From Phoronis australis (Eukaryota > Phoronida > Phoronidae), in NCBI GenBank assembly GCA_002633005.1, contig NMRA01000307.1, positions 396,208-460,207 of the forward strand: 64,000 nt of DNA, read 5' to 3'. This document shows positions 12,579 to 24,600 of the stretch, piece after piece. The notes beneath the pieces are model-generated. The model did no database searches, was not told the DNA's origin, and saw nothing but the letters and a program-made list of their open reading frames with translations. A program made the translations under genes and the position numbers. The first letter of the stretch is position 1. The number at the start of each line of letters is the position of its first letter.

Positions 12579-15500
12579 TCAATAATACAATTTTAGATAC
12601 GCCAGTTTCCTGTTGTATCTTTTCGCCTCTCTCGTACTCAGCAATTTGTTTGTATTCTGTCCAATTGTGCTCTGTATTTCTACAGGGGGCATAAGTACAG
12701 GAGCCCCTCCAAAGGATTGGTGCCACTGGACGTGTCTGTTCTTGGAGATATCGTGCTCGTATGTACCAGCACTAGAAAGGAAAAAGAACAAATAAGTTCA
12801 ATTGAAAAAATTACATCTTCAGTAGTAACAAGAACTGATTGAGTAATTGAGCCTTTTGCAGTGTTGTGGGTTAGACGGTTACCATGGTTACTACATTCAA
12901 GAGTAATCAAAATCATTGAAGCTGCTGAATGAATCAGTCTTGTGTCAAAATTAACTTTTGAGTTCATACCACTGATAATAATTCTAAAACTGATCTCGGA
13001 GAACGTTGATCAGTGCTCACCCGGGTGATGCCTCTTCGATATCTTTCTTGAAGACGGGAAATCTGTCGGAAGCGTGTAGGAAGGGTTTGTACGTTGGTGT
13101 GAATTCTCGCAGCTTGTTCAGATCTTCTTGGTACTCCTGGGGGCTGGGCGTTACTTCTATGAACTCCTTTCTCATGCGTGGGGCTGTCCGCGCCCCCATT
13201 GTGTACCCCCGGGAGCTTGTCAATTTACTCTTCACTTGGAACTCCAAATTTGTAAACTAAAATAAAATCGATTGCAATGATATGATAAATGAAATACCAT
13301 CAGTTTGGAATTGCATGTAGGGCAGGTTATGAAATGCGAAGAATCAAAACCTGCACCAACTATAAGGGACAATAATGCTTAATTTCTAATTTCGTTATTC
13401 AGAGTTGCAATTTACAAATGTAAAAGACCATAACTCTGAGCACTAATTTTAAGAATGACAGTGCTAGTGAAGTATCTTAATACAGTGCCATCTTTGAAAA
13501 AATATTAGTTTAGTTCACATTTTGAGATGGAATCCTTTGATAGTCTTTTGAATCAAGGATGTGATCATTTCAAATTAATCAATAGGTTGAGTTCATTGAT
13601 TGTTGCAAAGGGAAGATTCGCTCTAGTAAATATTATTTTATTCAAATTTAAATTTTATAAATTTGGATGAACCTTACAATTTACAAATTTCAAAGTTTTG
13701 GTTTTGACTTAACGGAAATCACTTATCAGAGACAAATGGTTACTTAATGTCAAATACTTACATTTTCGTTATCGTATCGCCCTGGACCAGTCTGTGGAAA
13801 TCCTTTAACAGGTTTCACTTCATTTCCAAATCTGTCTGGTGCCATGTGTAGAGGAAAAAGTTTCCTGTCTTGTACTGTGCCAAAGGAAACCTTGGTCTTT
13901 TTTTCATCTAAAACAATAATATTGAAACATATAAAACGACTTGACATAAATAGCAGTATTAGACTGACCAGTACTACACCCTTGTACTACAATAAACTAA
14001 AAAATATTGGTTACGTAATAACAATTGCCACTATTAACCTATACAGTGGCGGATTTAGAGGGGGGGGGGGGGGCAAGGGGGCCAAGCCCCCTAAAATTCT
14101 GCCACTAGCACATTCCATTTGGAAGTTTGGGTGTGCGAATGTCTGACGGCCAAAATCCTGAATAATACTCTGCCCTGTCCCCCCCCAACTCAAAATTCTG
14201 GATCCGTCCCTGTGCAAAAAATCACAAATTTACAGAGACTCACTATTTTATTATAATTTCACTCATCCATTTTTCCAAACTCTTACCTTGAAGTCCACAG
14301 TTGATGATCAACTTGATTAATTCCTTATGGTAAAGTTTCAATTGAAGATGCATTTTTGTGTTCATACTCTTATGACCTTACAGGAATCCAACTACAACCC
14401 AGTGTCTAATCTAAAACTAAACATACTCAATCTATGTTACCATGTTATATCTAAGTGAACAAGACATTCTCAATGATGTTACCATGTTATATCTAAGTTG
14501 AACACACAAACTAATTCTTATGATAGTTTCTTTCCATTATTGCTTTAGTACAGTTTTATGGTACGTTACCAAGACAATCTATACAAAATTAGATGAACTT
14601 TTATTGCTGCCAGGCCTATAAGAAAGTAAAAAACTATGGAGAGCACATAGAGAGGTCATAGTCTACAATCAGATCTCCATCACCAGTCATCCCAAATTTT
14701 TCAATTAGTCTTCTCTCGATGTCACCCAAGTGTTACTCGTACAGAAGAAGTATATCTAGGATAGGTGACTTTCTATCACCAGTTTTGCTACAAAAGTGCC
14801 TTTTTGACAAAATTCCCAACAAAAGGGTTCATTTTTCCAACAAAATTCCTTACACAAGGGGTCACTTTCGGAGCTTGTATTTCTACGCAAATTGATAAAA
14901 AGGTTTTAAAGTCAACTATGTTTTAAAGCTTTGGTTTAAAAGATGTACCAATTTTTGACAACATGGCATCTCTTCTTGTATGTTGCTTCAAGCTTAATTG
15001 GGCAAAATTCAATGCAGCTGTTCAAGATTTCCTACAACAGCTTTATGGCTGTAGCCATGATTTCATGCAAGCTACCTTCAAGCGGGCCCCATTCTTCCAA
15101 TCCATTCTCTTCATGATTATTCTAATTTTCACCCTGTACCCCAGTCAGTACCTCCATCATCATACACATCTTTCCTATGTAATTAAAACACATTCTTGGA
15201 GGAGCATGAGTCCAAGGCCACCATGTTTCCATGACGCGGGCAGAATCAGTTCTAACTCTGGTGCAACAGCAGAGCACCATTCACTCTTAAGTGTTAACCC
15301 ATAGTGCAACACATGCTTCTTCAACAGTAATAATTCATCATTGTAATGCAGACAAACTTGTACCATTGCGACGTTGACACCACAAAGTTTGCAAAAAGGG
15401 AAATCAGTGCTGGACGTACAATCTGTTTCCTTATTAAACCGATGCTTTCTGTCAAAAATCTGGCATTAATTTAGCGCACTTACCATTTGATTTTGTCTTA

Positions 15501-15890
15501 AGTATTACGTTCCATTTTCAAATTATTTTTTAGATCAAGCACCTAAAATTTCATGTCACAACGTGATCTGAAATTTTACGAGCTGGTCATGACGAACTGA
15601 GTGTCACTTCTTTTCATTGAGGCCAACTTCATCTTCAAGACTTCAGTTAGAGTAGTAAAGGGGAAGTGGTCTAGTAAATCAAAAGTTAGCTTTTTATGTA
15701 AAGCGGGTTAAATGCTTGACCTTTGACTAAATTACTAATTTTTAAGACAGTAATGTCAATGCTGAATGATGCGATGACCTCCCTTGATAGTCCCAGTGGC
15801 CAACTGTCTGAAATGCAATTTTCTCATTGACATTGTTCCATTGAGGAAAACATAAAAACAATACTTACTAGTTAGTCCTAAAATCTCCAT
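12579..15890 (-). CDS. CIMAP3: protein pitchfork (cilia-associated microtubule protein)
   Basis: Complete gene, four coding exons in transcription order: 15890-15869 (ATG), 13907-13762, 13256-13021 and 12771-12579 (stop). Phases agree (22+146+236+193 = 597 nt) and give 198 residues, close to the roughly 190 of vertebrate pitchfork (PIFO/CIMAP3). Seen: an N-terminal QDRKLFP block, a GFPQTGPGRYDNEN motif of the SHIPPO type, a central RGYTMGARTAPR block, SPGAGTYEHD, and a C-terminal RKLAYLKLYY end; all have counterparts in the same order in the vertebrate protein. The family is known from basal bodies and axonemes, with a reported link to Aurora A activation and cilium disassembly. The first exon codes for only seven residues plus one base; its donor (GTAAGTAT) is strong. 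Intron 1 contains a hAT-like MITE. Confidence 0.93.
14044..14212. mobile_element. hAT-like MITE, ~170 bp
   Basis: The left end is CAGTGGCGGATTTAGAGG followed by a G run. The right end on the minus strand is CAGGGACGGATCCAGAAT. The ends form an imperfect TIR of about 16 bp beginning CAG(T/G)G, as in many hAT elements. No clear 8-bp target duplication was found. It lies in intron 1 of protein pitchfork. No coding content. Confidence 0.65.
14430..14508 (+). repeat. two-copy direct repeat
   Basis: GTTACCATGTTATATCTAAG occurs twice, about 50-60 bp apart, each followed by TGAACA-like sequence. It lies in the pitchfork intron. Confidence 0.6.
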
Positions 15891-16000
15891 GATGCTTTCT
15901 AAAAGACTTGCACAATGATTGGGTCGTGATCAGACAACAAATGAGCTTCAGACTGATACGCAGCACTAGTATACTGTCTCTACAACACGTTTCTAGGGTC

Positions 16001-16011
16001 GTTGCTACAAC
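16001..16011. promoter_or_regulatory. candidate RFX X-box-like inverted half-sites
   Basis: GTTGCTACAAC lies about 110 bp upstream of the pitchfork ATG. It resembles the inverted GTTGC/GCAAC half-sites bound by RFX factors at ciliary gene promoters, though one half-site is imperfect and the spacing is shorter than the canonical form. The inference rests on the gene being ciliary. Confidence 0.25.
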
Positions 16012-16440
16012 ACTGCAATTTACGACAATGCGATCGATTTACGACTGATATAGGCCTACGTCATCCTGCTAATCTCAAGGTCAAGTGGATCATTCGTGCG
16101 TGTTGCGTGAACTTGGAATATCGCGTAAAAAGATGACTGTAGTAAAAATAGTGTAGCAGTTAACCGATTCCAGCAATTAACCGATTCCAGCAAAGAAATA
16201 AAACTCACATTTGCCAGAGTTGGCGCGCTATAACAAAAGCTGGTTCATATTTATTGTTAAACCACTGAAATCCTAACAACGATCGCTGATTGGCTGATAT
16301 GCTATTGACGTGATGGCGGGACATCGACTGCTTTTCATATATATTGCTGCCTTGCCATATTATGACATTGAATTGAAACAGTTCACATCATATTTTAGCA
16401 TTGTGTCACTGGTATTGTTTTTTACTGTTTTCCATAGTCA

Positions 16441-16690
16441 GTGCGCGCACCCGGGGGGCGGGGTTGGGCTCGGGGGCCAATTTGGCGAAGTCGCCGCCGG
16501 GGCGCCTCTGGATAAAAAATTCTGAAAAAAGCAGAAAACGAGACAAATGTTCACCAAGAAAGAGGCAGGAACTACCAAAATTCGGCGAATGCTCACTTCA
16601 TGAACAAGATCCCCGTGATTTTTTAGTAAAAGGACACTTTCTAAAAAATTAGAGCCCCTCATTTTTTAGGCTGAGTCCGGGGTGCGTGCA
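16441..16690. mobile_element. small TIR element, ~250 bp, G+C-rich end
   Basis: The left end is GTGCGCGCACCCGGGG and the right end on the minus strand is TGCACGCACCCCGG, an imperfect TIR of about 14-16 bp. The left 100 bp is unusually G+C-rich for this window. ORFs crossing it have no recognisable product. Confidence 0.5.
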
Positions 16691-17996
16691 TGGTAGTGTT
16701 GTAAGAGTTCGCTATGCCTTTTTCATGGCCAAGCCAGGACTGGTTAATTGTTCGAACTTTTCCAAAGAGGTGTCTAATATACGGTGAGGGGGACATCGCT
16801 TATACCATCCGATCGGCATCAACGGTTGCCCTCGCCTTGGTGCAATCCAGTTACCTGTATAGACAACTCGCAACATCCGACATTTTCTTGCGAAATATCC
16901 TAGATGAGAGGCGCCACTATCGTAACGTGCCAATCTCAGCTTTCGGTTATTGTCTTGTGACGGGAAATTTTTGCATCGATTTTACTGTCTAGTACAACAA
17001 AAAATCGGCATTGAAACGAAGTTCAGAGTCTTCCAATAATAAAGCTCTTCAAATGAGTACTTCTTAGCAATGCTAGTGGTCGTGTAATACTGCGCGGCAA
17101 ACCGCCCCGGCTTCAATCTTCAGTGCCGACTGATTTCTTCTGCTTACACATAGCACTCACTCTAGCAGCATATCGAGACAGTTTGGGATTCAGGGTTCAC
17201 GTACTAAGAAAATTACAAAAGCTTATTGTTTACCCGGACCATGTCGCTTTCAGAAACGTTGAGTTGAAAAATTTTCAAAGTTTCCAGAATGATGTGTGCT
17301 TTATTGGCCATTACGGTTAATTACGTTGGAATTTTTTCAAAGTCTCCAAACTAATTCGTTGACCGGCCTCTGAGTTGTGTCGCGCTTTCAGAAATTTTGC
17401 ATTCATGGTTGAAAAATATTCAAAGTAACCAGATCAGAACTTCTTTGGCCATTTGTGTCGTTTAACCGTATACAGCGGGGTCAAGTGCCAGTTCACATAC
17501 AACACGACAACTACTCATTACACCGGTAGGTGGCGTCATTGACCGGCAGATAGCGTGACAGTGAGTATGAAGTGTTTCGTGCGTTTCGTTTTTATCATAA
17601 CAGGTACTTAAACTACGTTTGCGCTTTGTAAATATCTTAGAATTTAATTATGTGCTCATTAACTGAGGATTATAACATTCCAGTCTCAAACGGAACATTT
17701 TTCAAAAAATATCCTAGCATTTTCAAAACTTTTAAAGAAACTTCGTTCAGCGTGATCCATGAGAGTGGGCAATTGTATATTGCGACACTTCATTTTATTT
17801 TTTAAGTATTCCTGACAGAATTTGAAATGGGACCAAGTTATCCGACTATTACCGCCTTGGACTATTGGCTACCTATCACCGCAGCCACCTAGCTGTTAGC
17901 ACTTAGAAGTCCAACATCAAAATACAGTTTGGAACTGTTGTGTATGTCAACCTCAATTGGACCTCAAAATTTCTCACCGATCTGCTTTGGCACTGC

Positions 17997-18112
17997 CACT
18001 GGTCCGATATAGCGGTCCCTGATTTAGAGAACCAATTTCATCCCAAATAACGGGCCTGTTATTCATTGATTGCCTAGATCTCTAAATCGGGGACCGCTAT
18101 ATCCGACCAGTG
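17997..18112. mobile_element. 116-bp foldback MITE
   Basis: Almost entirely inverted repeat: the left arm CACTGGTCCGATATAGCGGT continues to TTTAGAGA, and the right arm is its complement over about 34 bp with about two mismatches. Roughly 48 bp separate the arms. No coding capacity. It would fold into a strong hairpin. Confidence 0.8.
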
Positions 18113-19689
18113 CCCCTGCTATAGTTATGTTTGTCACTTCGTCATGAAACGCATGTCTAGTTAACGGGCTGTAGTGTATGCAAAATCTGGAAGTCACCCA
18201 ACCCTCATCTTGCCCATTACAGTCGTAAATTAAGTGCCATTAATGCCATTTTACCGTGTCATTCTCTGGCTTTTGTAACATAGTACAGTACACTCGTGAT
18301 ACATGTATGCACCATTTGAAAATTTTTTGTCAGTGGCAACTTTCGAGAGATGATGACAGCTTTGTTTAAGAAAATTTCATTTGTAATATAACATTTCAGA
18401 AGAATAACTTTGAGCCAGTTTTTGGCTTGCATTTGTACAAAAGCTTTTTGCCAATGCTATGGTTTTCTCTTATGACACATTCCGAAAAAGCGCAATTTGT
18501 TACGATTAAGAAACCTGAAGAACTGTGTGACCTAGAGGCGGATTGACTTTTCTTCCAAAAGGTTGCATACAGCTATCGAAATTGGTTATAAGTTTTTAGT
18601 ATTTTATTGCCAACAAAGTGAATTTCTGAACAAATTTTGCATTGCCAAGCAATTGTCATCTGGTGAAAGATGTCACAAAAATTTAGCAAATTGCGTGTGT
18701 ACATGTCCTGGCCATACTGTTTTCAAGCCGACAACAGACTTTTTGTTACAAAAGCCGGAGAATGTCACAAAGCTGTAACAGGCAAAGTGAGAGTTGATTG
18801 ACTCCCAGATTTTGCATACAACCTGTCTGGCCGTTATTTTTACATGCAGGGGTTTAGAAATACACTGGCCCAAGGACACAGACCAGTGAAATTTGGCATT
18901 TGTCTAGTGAAACTTTTCAGCTGGCTAGATCGATGTCTAGTGAACATTGAAGTGGGATAGTGAAATACATTACTTCAGTAGCCCGACATCTCTGACTGAC
19001 AGCTTTCTATAGCCTTAGCACAGTCTCTATACTGCTTGCCGATGACCGCCTCGAGGAATTGACAAACCTTAATGAACTTTGGGAAAACAAACATAACGCA
19101 TACCCAGCTGAAAAAATGTTTCCATTCGTTTCCCAGCCAATGAAAAAGCCCAAATACGGGAATCCCTTGACAACATGCTGCCTTTTGCGACAACACGATG
19201 ATCATTTCAAAACTGAATCACGATTGGTCGACTGGTGAATTGGATAGGATCGTCTGACAAATGTCACAGGCTCAGAAGCGGGATGGCAAGAGGGTAAAAA
19301 TTACAATATGATTTTCTCTCAAAATGAGTTTGGTTTAAGATATATTCAGATATACAGCAATAGAAAATTCTAATGTTGTGTGTCACACCTGCCAAGATTG
19401 TGAAGATGGCATTAGCTGTACATTGGCCGTAATAGCTAAATCCGACACTACTGTATTACCGCGGTCCCACTTTAAACTGTCATAACTTTGGAATTTCTTG
19501 CAGTCAGAATTTTGGTATCCACGTACAATTTGTTTCGCAATATCAGTTTCACTTCAATATTACTTCTTTCTTAATTAACGAAATTTGAAGTTCATGCTTT
19601 TTGCGGACTTCAAATTTCTAAGGCTTTTTACTTTTTCAAAACATCAAAATTTTGCCAAATACTTTATTCATGATAACTAAGCTGTTCAG

Positions 19690-19822
19690 TACTGCCATGC
19701 TGATACACTGGTCAACAGTTCCAATGGTGGATGTGACTACTGTTCTGATACACTGGTCAACATTTCCAGTGGTGGATGTCATTACCATGCTGATAAACTG
19801 ATCAACAGTTCCAGTGTTGGAA
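19690..19822 (+). repeat. ~51-bp tandem repeat, about 3 copies
   Basis: Repeated unit with CTGATACACTGGTCAACA, TTCCAGTGGTGGATGT and TACCATG blocks, with small differences among copies. Confidence 0.7.
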
Positions 19823-19979
19823 TGTTAACTATATTCGCTTAGTAGCTGTTGTAACAGACTTGCCTCCCGTTCAGTAACGCTAAGACCTCGCTAATAAACA
19901 AGACTTTGGCTAGATTTTAGGTAGGTCCTAGCGTAGGTCCTAGCATTACTGAATGCACGCCCGCTTTGAATGAAAGTCA

Positions 19980-20168
19980 ATGATCTTAATGGTAGTTATC
20001 ATGACAGATGGGCCAATGTTTGAAAATTTCAATGCGCAGCCTGCTGTTGACTTTTGGTTGTACAAAACCGCAAGAAGGCGCCGTGTGGATGGCCTTCGAT
20101 ACCAAGTTGAACCAGATGTAGATCCATCTCCACCATCCTCTTTTTTAATAAATAAAAGCTGTAACTGA
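19980..20168 (+). pseudogene. possible transposon-derived ORF fragment
   Basis: A 62-codon ORF with DGPMFENFNAQPAVDFW followed by a basic TARRRRVDG stretch. The GP-x4-FN-x3-AV-x2-W pattern recalls segments of zinc-finger/hAT-type transposase-derived proteins, but this is memory of a loose pattern and not an alignment. No splice partners or neighbouring coding exons were found. It is most likely a relic or chance. Confidence 0.2.
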
Positions 20169-20345
20169 AGTACATAGTTTTCATTCAAGCAAATTACAGA
20201 CAAAGACAAAGTACAAAATAGCCCAGACACTAAAGTCACATGTTTTTCTGTGCGCATTATGTTAGATCGAAATGTATCATAGCCAAAGTGTATGGACCAA
20301 TCAGCTTCTTAAGTGTGTCGCCAATGTTGACCGATGGCATGAAAA

Positions 20346-20382
20346 GGCAGGACCAGTAGATTATTTTTTTACTGGTCCTGTC
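20346..20382. repeat. short perfect hairpin
   Basis: GGCAGGACCAGTA and TACTGGTCCTGTC flank a T-rich loop of about 11 bp, giving a stem of at least 11 bp. Probably the core of a decayed inverted-repeat element. Confidence 0.5.
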
Positions 20383-21075
20383 TAGCGAAGTCAAAAGATG
20401 TTTCTATATTCCTGATATGTTGATATAAGTTTCGTGATGAGGTGACCAGCAGAACTACCACGGCACTGTGAAATTTTGAGGTCTGTGTGAAGTTAACAAA
20501 CAGCAATATTTAGCTCTGTAGTTTAATTGACATTACTCTTTATATGGCTTGCTAGTAATTGAGGTGATGAGAACCTCATAAATTTTATTTTGAAATGTTG
20601 GTCGTAGTTCCATTACCAGCAATCTCAACTGGCTACTGTAACCAAGATGCTACATTTGGGACTAAACATCAAAATTCAGGCAAGAATCGTTTTGTAAAAC
20701 AAAGACGGAAGTAGCAGAGGAAGGTTTTTAGACCCCAACACTTTACCTAGGGTCATGTTATGAAAGTAATTATTGGACACCATCCTTTGCCAAGCTTTTT
20801 AGAGCATTCGTTCTGCACCATCCTGCTTTATTACAACTGTTTAGTATACGTACGGTAAGTGAGTGCAATAGAACCAATGTCATTTAGCTGTATCAAGTGT
20901 CCGTTGTTTGCAAGAATTTCAAAAAAATCTTTGTTGACTTCAAGTAATACTCAGTCTTTTGCTTTCATTCCCTGAGGCTTGTGTTGAATATTGTCATAAA
21001 ATTCTCTTAATTTAATGTGAAGTGCAGTTAAAGGGAGATTATTATGACGTAGACTTTGAACTTATTGACTTTGAG

Positions 21076-21332
21076 CAGGGTCTGGGAGTAATGTATTGGT
21101 CCTAGTCAGAGCCTAGGAGTAATGTATTGGTTCTAGCCAGAGCCTGGGAGTAATGTATTGGTCCTAACCAGAGCCTGGGAGTAATGTATTGGTCCTAGCC
21201 AGAGACTGGGAGTAGTATACTGGTCCTAGCCAGAGACTGGGAGTAGTATATTGGTCCTAGACAGAGACTTGGAGTAGTATATTGGTCCTGGCCAGAGTCT
21301 GGGAGTAGTATATTGGTCCGTACCAGAGTGAA
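21076..21332 (+). repeat. minisatellite, 31-bp unit, ~8 copies
   Basis: Head-to-tail copies of GGAGTAATGTATTGGTCCTA followed by GCCAGAGCCTG. Later copies change to GTAGTATATTGG. It lies about 300 bp upstream of the GTF2H1 start codon, so it may be in or near the promoter. Confidence 0.92.
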
Positions 21333-21638
21333 CATAATCTATTATTTTTTGTTACTACAAATCACCAATTTTCGCTGAAGTGTGGCAGCCATTTTGCTAA
21401 ATTCAGGACCAGTGACTTCACCAGTTGAATAGATTACACTTAGAATACTTCGCCATTTATGGAATGGGCGGAGCATCTGACTGCAACCACTGAGATTGGG
21501 GGTTTCATTTTACGCTGCGATTGATCTCAAAGAATGTCTTCTCTTGCCGATAGTGTACTATTTGTGCAGTAATTCCTTGCTGTTCTAAGTCTGGCAGTGT
21601 TTCATGTATTCGTAGCCATCTTTTGCTGAACACCAAGC

Positions 21639-24600
21639 ATGTCATCGGAAGATGTGCTGTTGATTGTTGGTCACGTGAAGTACAAAAAGACGAATGGAAG
21701 TCTTTACTTGATGAATGAACGACTGGCCTTTATGCCAGAATGCAAAGACAGTTTTTCAGTAAGCCACTTGTATGCTGATGTCAAAGGTAAGCCACATTGT
21801 CTCTTTTACTGATACTAATAGACTGAAACTATTTAAAGTTGTTTGAAATTTCTTTCTTCACTGAAGATGATTGTTTTAGTCATCAGGTCCTGTTACGTAG
21901 AAAATAATCTAAGGCTTAAAGTAAAAATTTTTGTTTAAAGTTCCACACAGTCAACTATTCCTGACAAACGATTCTCAGTTTGGCAAAGTACAAAGTGTCT
22001 GAGAATATATTGAAAACTTAGTAACTAATAATTAGTTAATTTCCTTAAATGCTAGTCAATTGACCTATCGCCAGGATTTTGAGTGACTGCGTAACTGACC
22101 ATTCAGAACACAGCATTCTTGATACACCTTCATTTCAAGCCACCTGACAAACAACTCATTGCTGTGTAAAACTTTTGTTTGTTTGTCGATTTTTTGCAAG
22201 GGGCTGGAGCTTGCGATTGGTCAGTTTGTTTTGTGCTAACATTAATGACATGACATTGATAGTGAACTGTAGGTGCTAGACAAACTTTCTTACTTAGCCT
22301 TTTAAAGCTAATTTCTTGTAATAGTATCTCTGGTGGTGTAAAAGAGATAGATACTACAGTTCTTAGGATAATTAAAAACCACGCAAGGATGTAGTAATAT
22401 GGTAGTGCAAAAGATTTCCTCAGATGTAGATCTAGATGGATTAGGTAATATTAAGGCTATATTCAATGTTAAAGAAGAAAAAGGGAATATAATCTACATC
22501 GATGACTCAGTGGGAGTTTGTATTCTGGCTCATGTAAACTTTCCTGTGGATATAACTGCACCTTATTTATGGCCACACCTGACTTACTTGCATCCTCGTC
22601 ATTTTTTCATAAAAATTGTCTAGAATTTCTTTCTTTTAGCTTATTTTTACCTCATCACTATGAATATCATGCTGCAAATTAGCCTCAGCCAACCATGTGT
22701 TACTGTACTTTTCCTCATTTTAATAGTTTAATGTATTTATTATCGTTATTATTACGGTTATCCTTACTATTATAAAGGCTCGCTTTTATTTACCAGTCCA
22801 TCAATGTGGATACAAGTACCTCAATATTCCTTTAGTCTTCAACAATATTGTAACATTATGCTTCAGCTCAAAGAATATCACCTGACACCAAAGACAAAGT
22901 ACAGCTGCAAGTCCAGTTCCATGATGGTGGTGCCAACACTTTTCACTTTGCCAATCCCCATGGACGAGAAAAACAGGTCGCAGATCGGGAATCTGTCAAG
23001 GAATTACTTCAACAACTTCTGCCGCGTTTCCGAAGGAAAATGGACACACAGCTAGAGGAAAAGAACAGGTGAAGTGGAGCTTAATTAATGTTGGCAGATA
23101 CCTAAATATTGGGGTCTCTTGTCTTTAAATGTATAAACAAATCATTCACCATTAAACCCATGTAAAATAACCCAAGCCATGATTTATTGTCATATTCCTG
23201 GATATTGTCATTAAAATCAGCAAAATGTGTACCATGTCTTTTCTGTCTTAAAAGCATCCTCAATCATCTTCAATTTACCTGACTGTCTTATTGGAACTTG
23301 TTGGGGGGGGTCATCTTTTAGTATTCGAAAGGNCCTTAGTAATTTGATCAGAGCATCTGCTAGTGCAAAAAAGGAAGATCAAAATGCCATCAATAGCGGA
23401 GTTGCAACCGAATCGATTTAACGATTGCGCATGTCCGGAAATTAGGGTGCGCAAAGGCTACTGGGATTATTGATGGTAAATGGGATGACCGACTGGTTTT
23501 GCACGACGTGTAATTTGTGTGCATTAAACTACGCTGCTGTATGTAATTCTGCCGCTATTCGCCCTAATTAGCGCCCATGGCTCAACAAGTGCCCCAACGC
23601 GTTTTCAGACTTTGCTAAAGTAAGCGCCCAGCCCATGAACTACATGCGAAAAATGCCCTTACCTACAGTTCTAACGTCTCCAATTTATCAATTGAAAGAT
23701 CCGACAGCCTGAATTTGTAACGGACCACGAGCCTCACCGTTATGTCCGTATACACTTCAAACTTACGCCGCGATTCAAAAAGAACGCAGAAGTTTTGCTG
23801 CTCTTGCGAGGGATGTGCCCCACTACGCGGGTCTGGACNCAGTTGTTAGGATGATTAAAAACCACGCAAGGATGTAGTAATATGGTAGTGCAAAAGATTT
23901 CCTCAGATGTAGAGCTAGATGGATTAGGTAATATTAAGGCTATATTCAATGTTAAAGAAGAAAAAGGGAATGTAATCTAAATCGATGACTCTGTGGGAGT
24001 TTGTGTTCTGGCTCATGTAAACTTTCCTGTGGATATAACTGCGCCTTATTTAGGGCCACACTTGACATACTTGCATCCTCGTCATTTTTTCATAAAAATT
24101 GCCTTTAGAATTTCTTACTTTTAGCTTATTTTTACCTCATCACTATGAATATCATGCTGCAAATTAGCCTCAGCCAACCACGTGTTACTGTACTTTTCCT
24201 CATTTTTATAGTTTAATGTATTTATTATCATTATTATTATGTTTATTATCATTACTATTATAAAGTCTCTCTTTTATTTACCATTCCATCAGTGTGGATA
24301 CAAGTACCTCAATATTCCTTTAGTCTTCAACAATAGTGTAACATTATGCTTCAGCTCAAAGAATATCACCTGACACCAAAGACAAAGTACAGCTGCAAGT
24401 CCAGTTCCATGATGGTGGTGCCAACACGTTTCACTTTGCCAATCCCCATGGACGCGAAAAACAGGTCGCAGATCGGGAATCTGTCAAGGAATTACTTCAA
24501 CAACTTCTGCCGCGTTTCCGAAGGAAAATGGACACACAGCTAGAGGAAAAGAACAGGTGAAGTGGAGCTTAATTAATGTTGGCAGATACCTGAATATTGC

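Larger units (their letters stand above)
15891..21638. other. intergenic region between pitchfork and GTF2H1 (divergent promoters)
   Basis: A 5.7-kb interval between two genes transcribed away from each other. No multi-exon gene was recognised. It contains at least two TIR/foldback elements, a possible transposon ORF relic (19980-20168), a 51-bp three-copy repeat, a hairpin at 20346 and a 31-bp minisatellite. The last 250 bases before 21639 should contain the GTF2H1 promoter and 5' UTR. No TATA box is obvious. Confidence 0.6.
22357..23392 (+). repeat. duplicated segment containing GTF2H1 exon 2, copy 1
   Basis: About 1.03 kb that recurs at 23840-24890 with a few percent of small differences. 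It contains exon 2 at 22867-23068 (acceptor ...CTTCAG, donor AACAG|GTGAAG). A single N at 23333 replaces about nine bases present in copy 2. After about 23392 the copies diverge. Confidence 0.93.

Noticed and set aside
14963-15366. ORFs on both strands in pitchfork intron 1, one preceded by a CKLC-like motif
   Set aside because: No consistent frame, no splice partner and only a single Cys pair. Insufficient to call a zinc-finger relic.
22399-22623. 74-codon ORF in GTF2H1 intron 1
   Set aside because: In the duplicate copy the same frame has a stop codon (ATGTAATCTAA region), and no homology was recognised.
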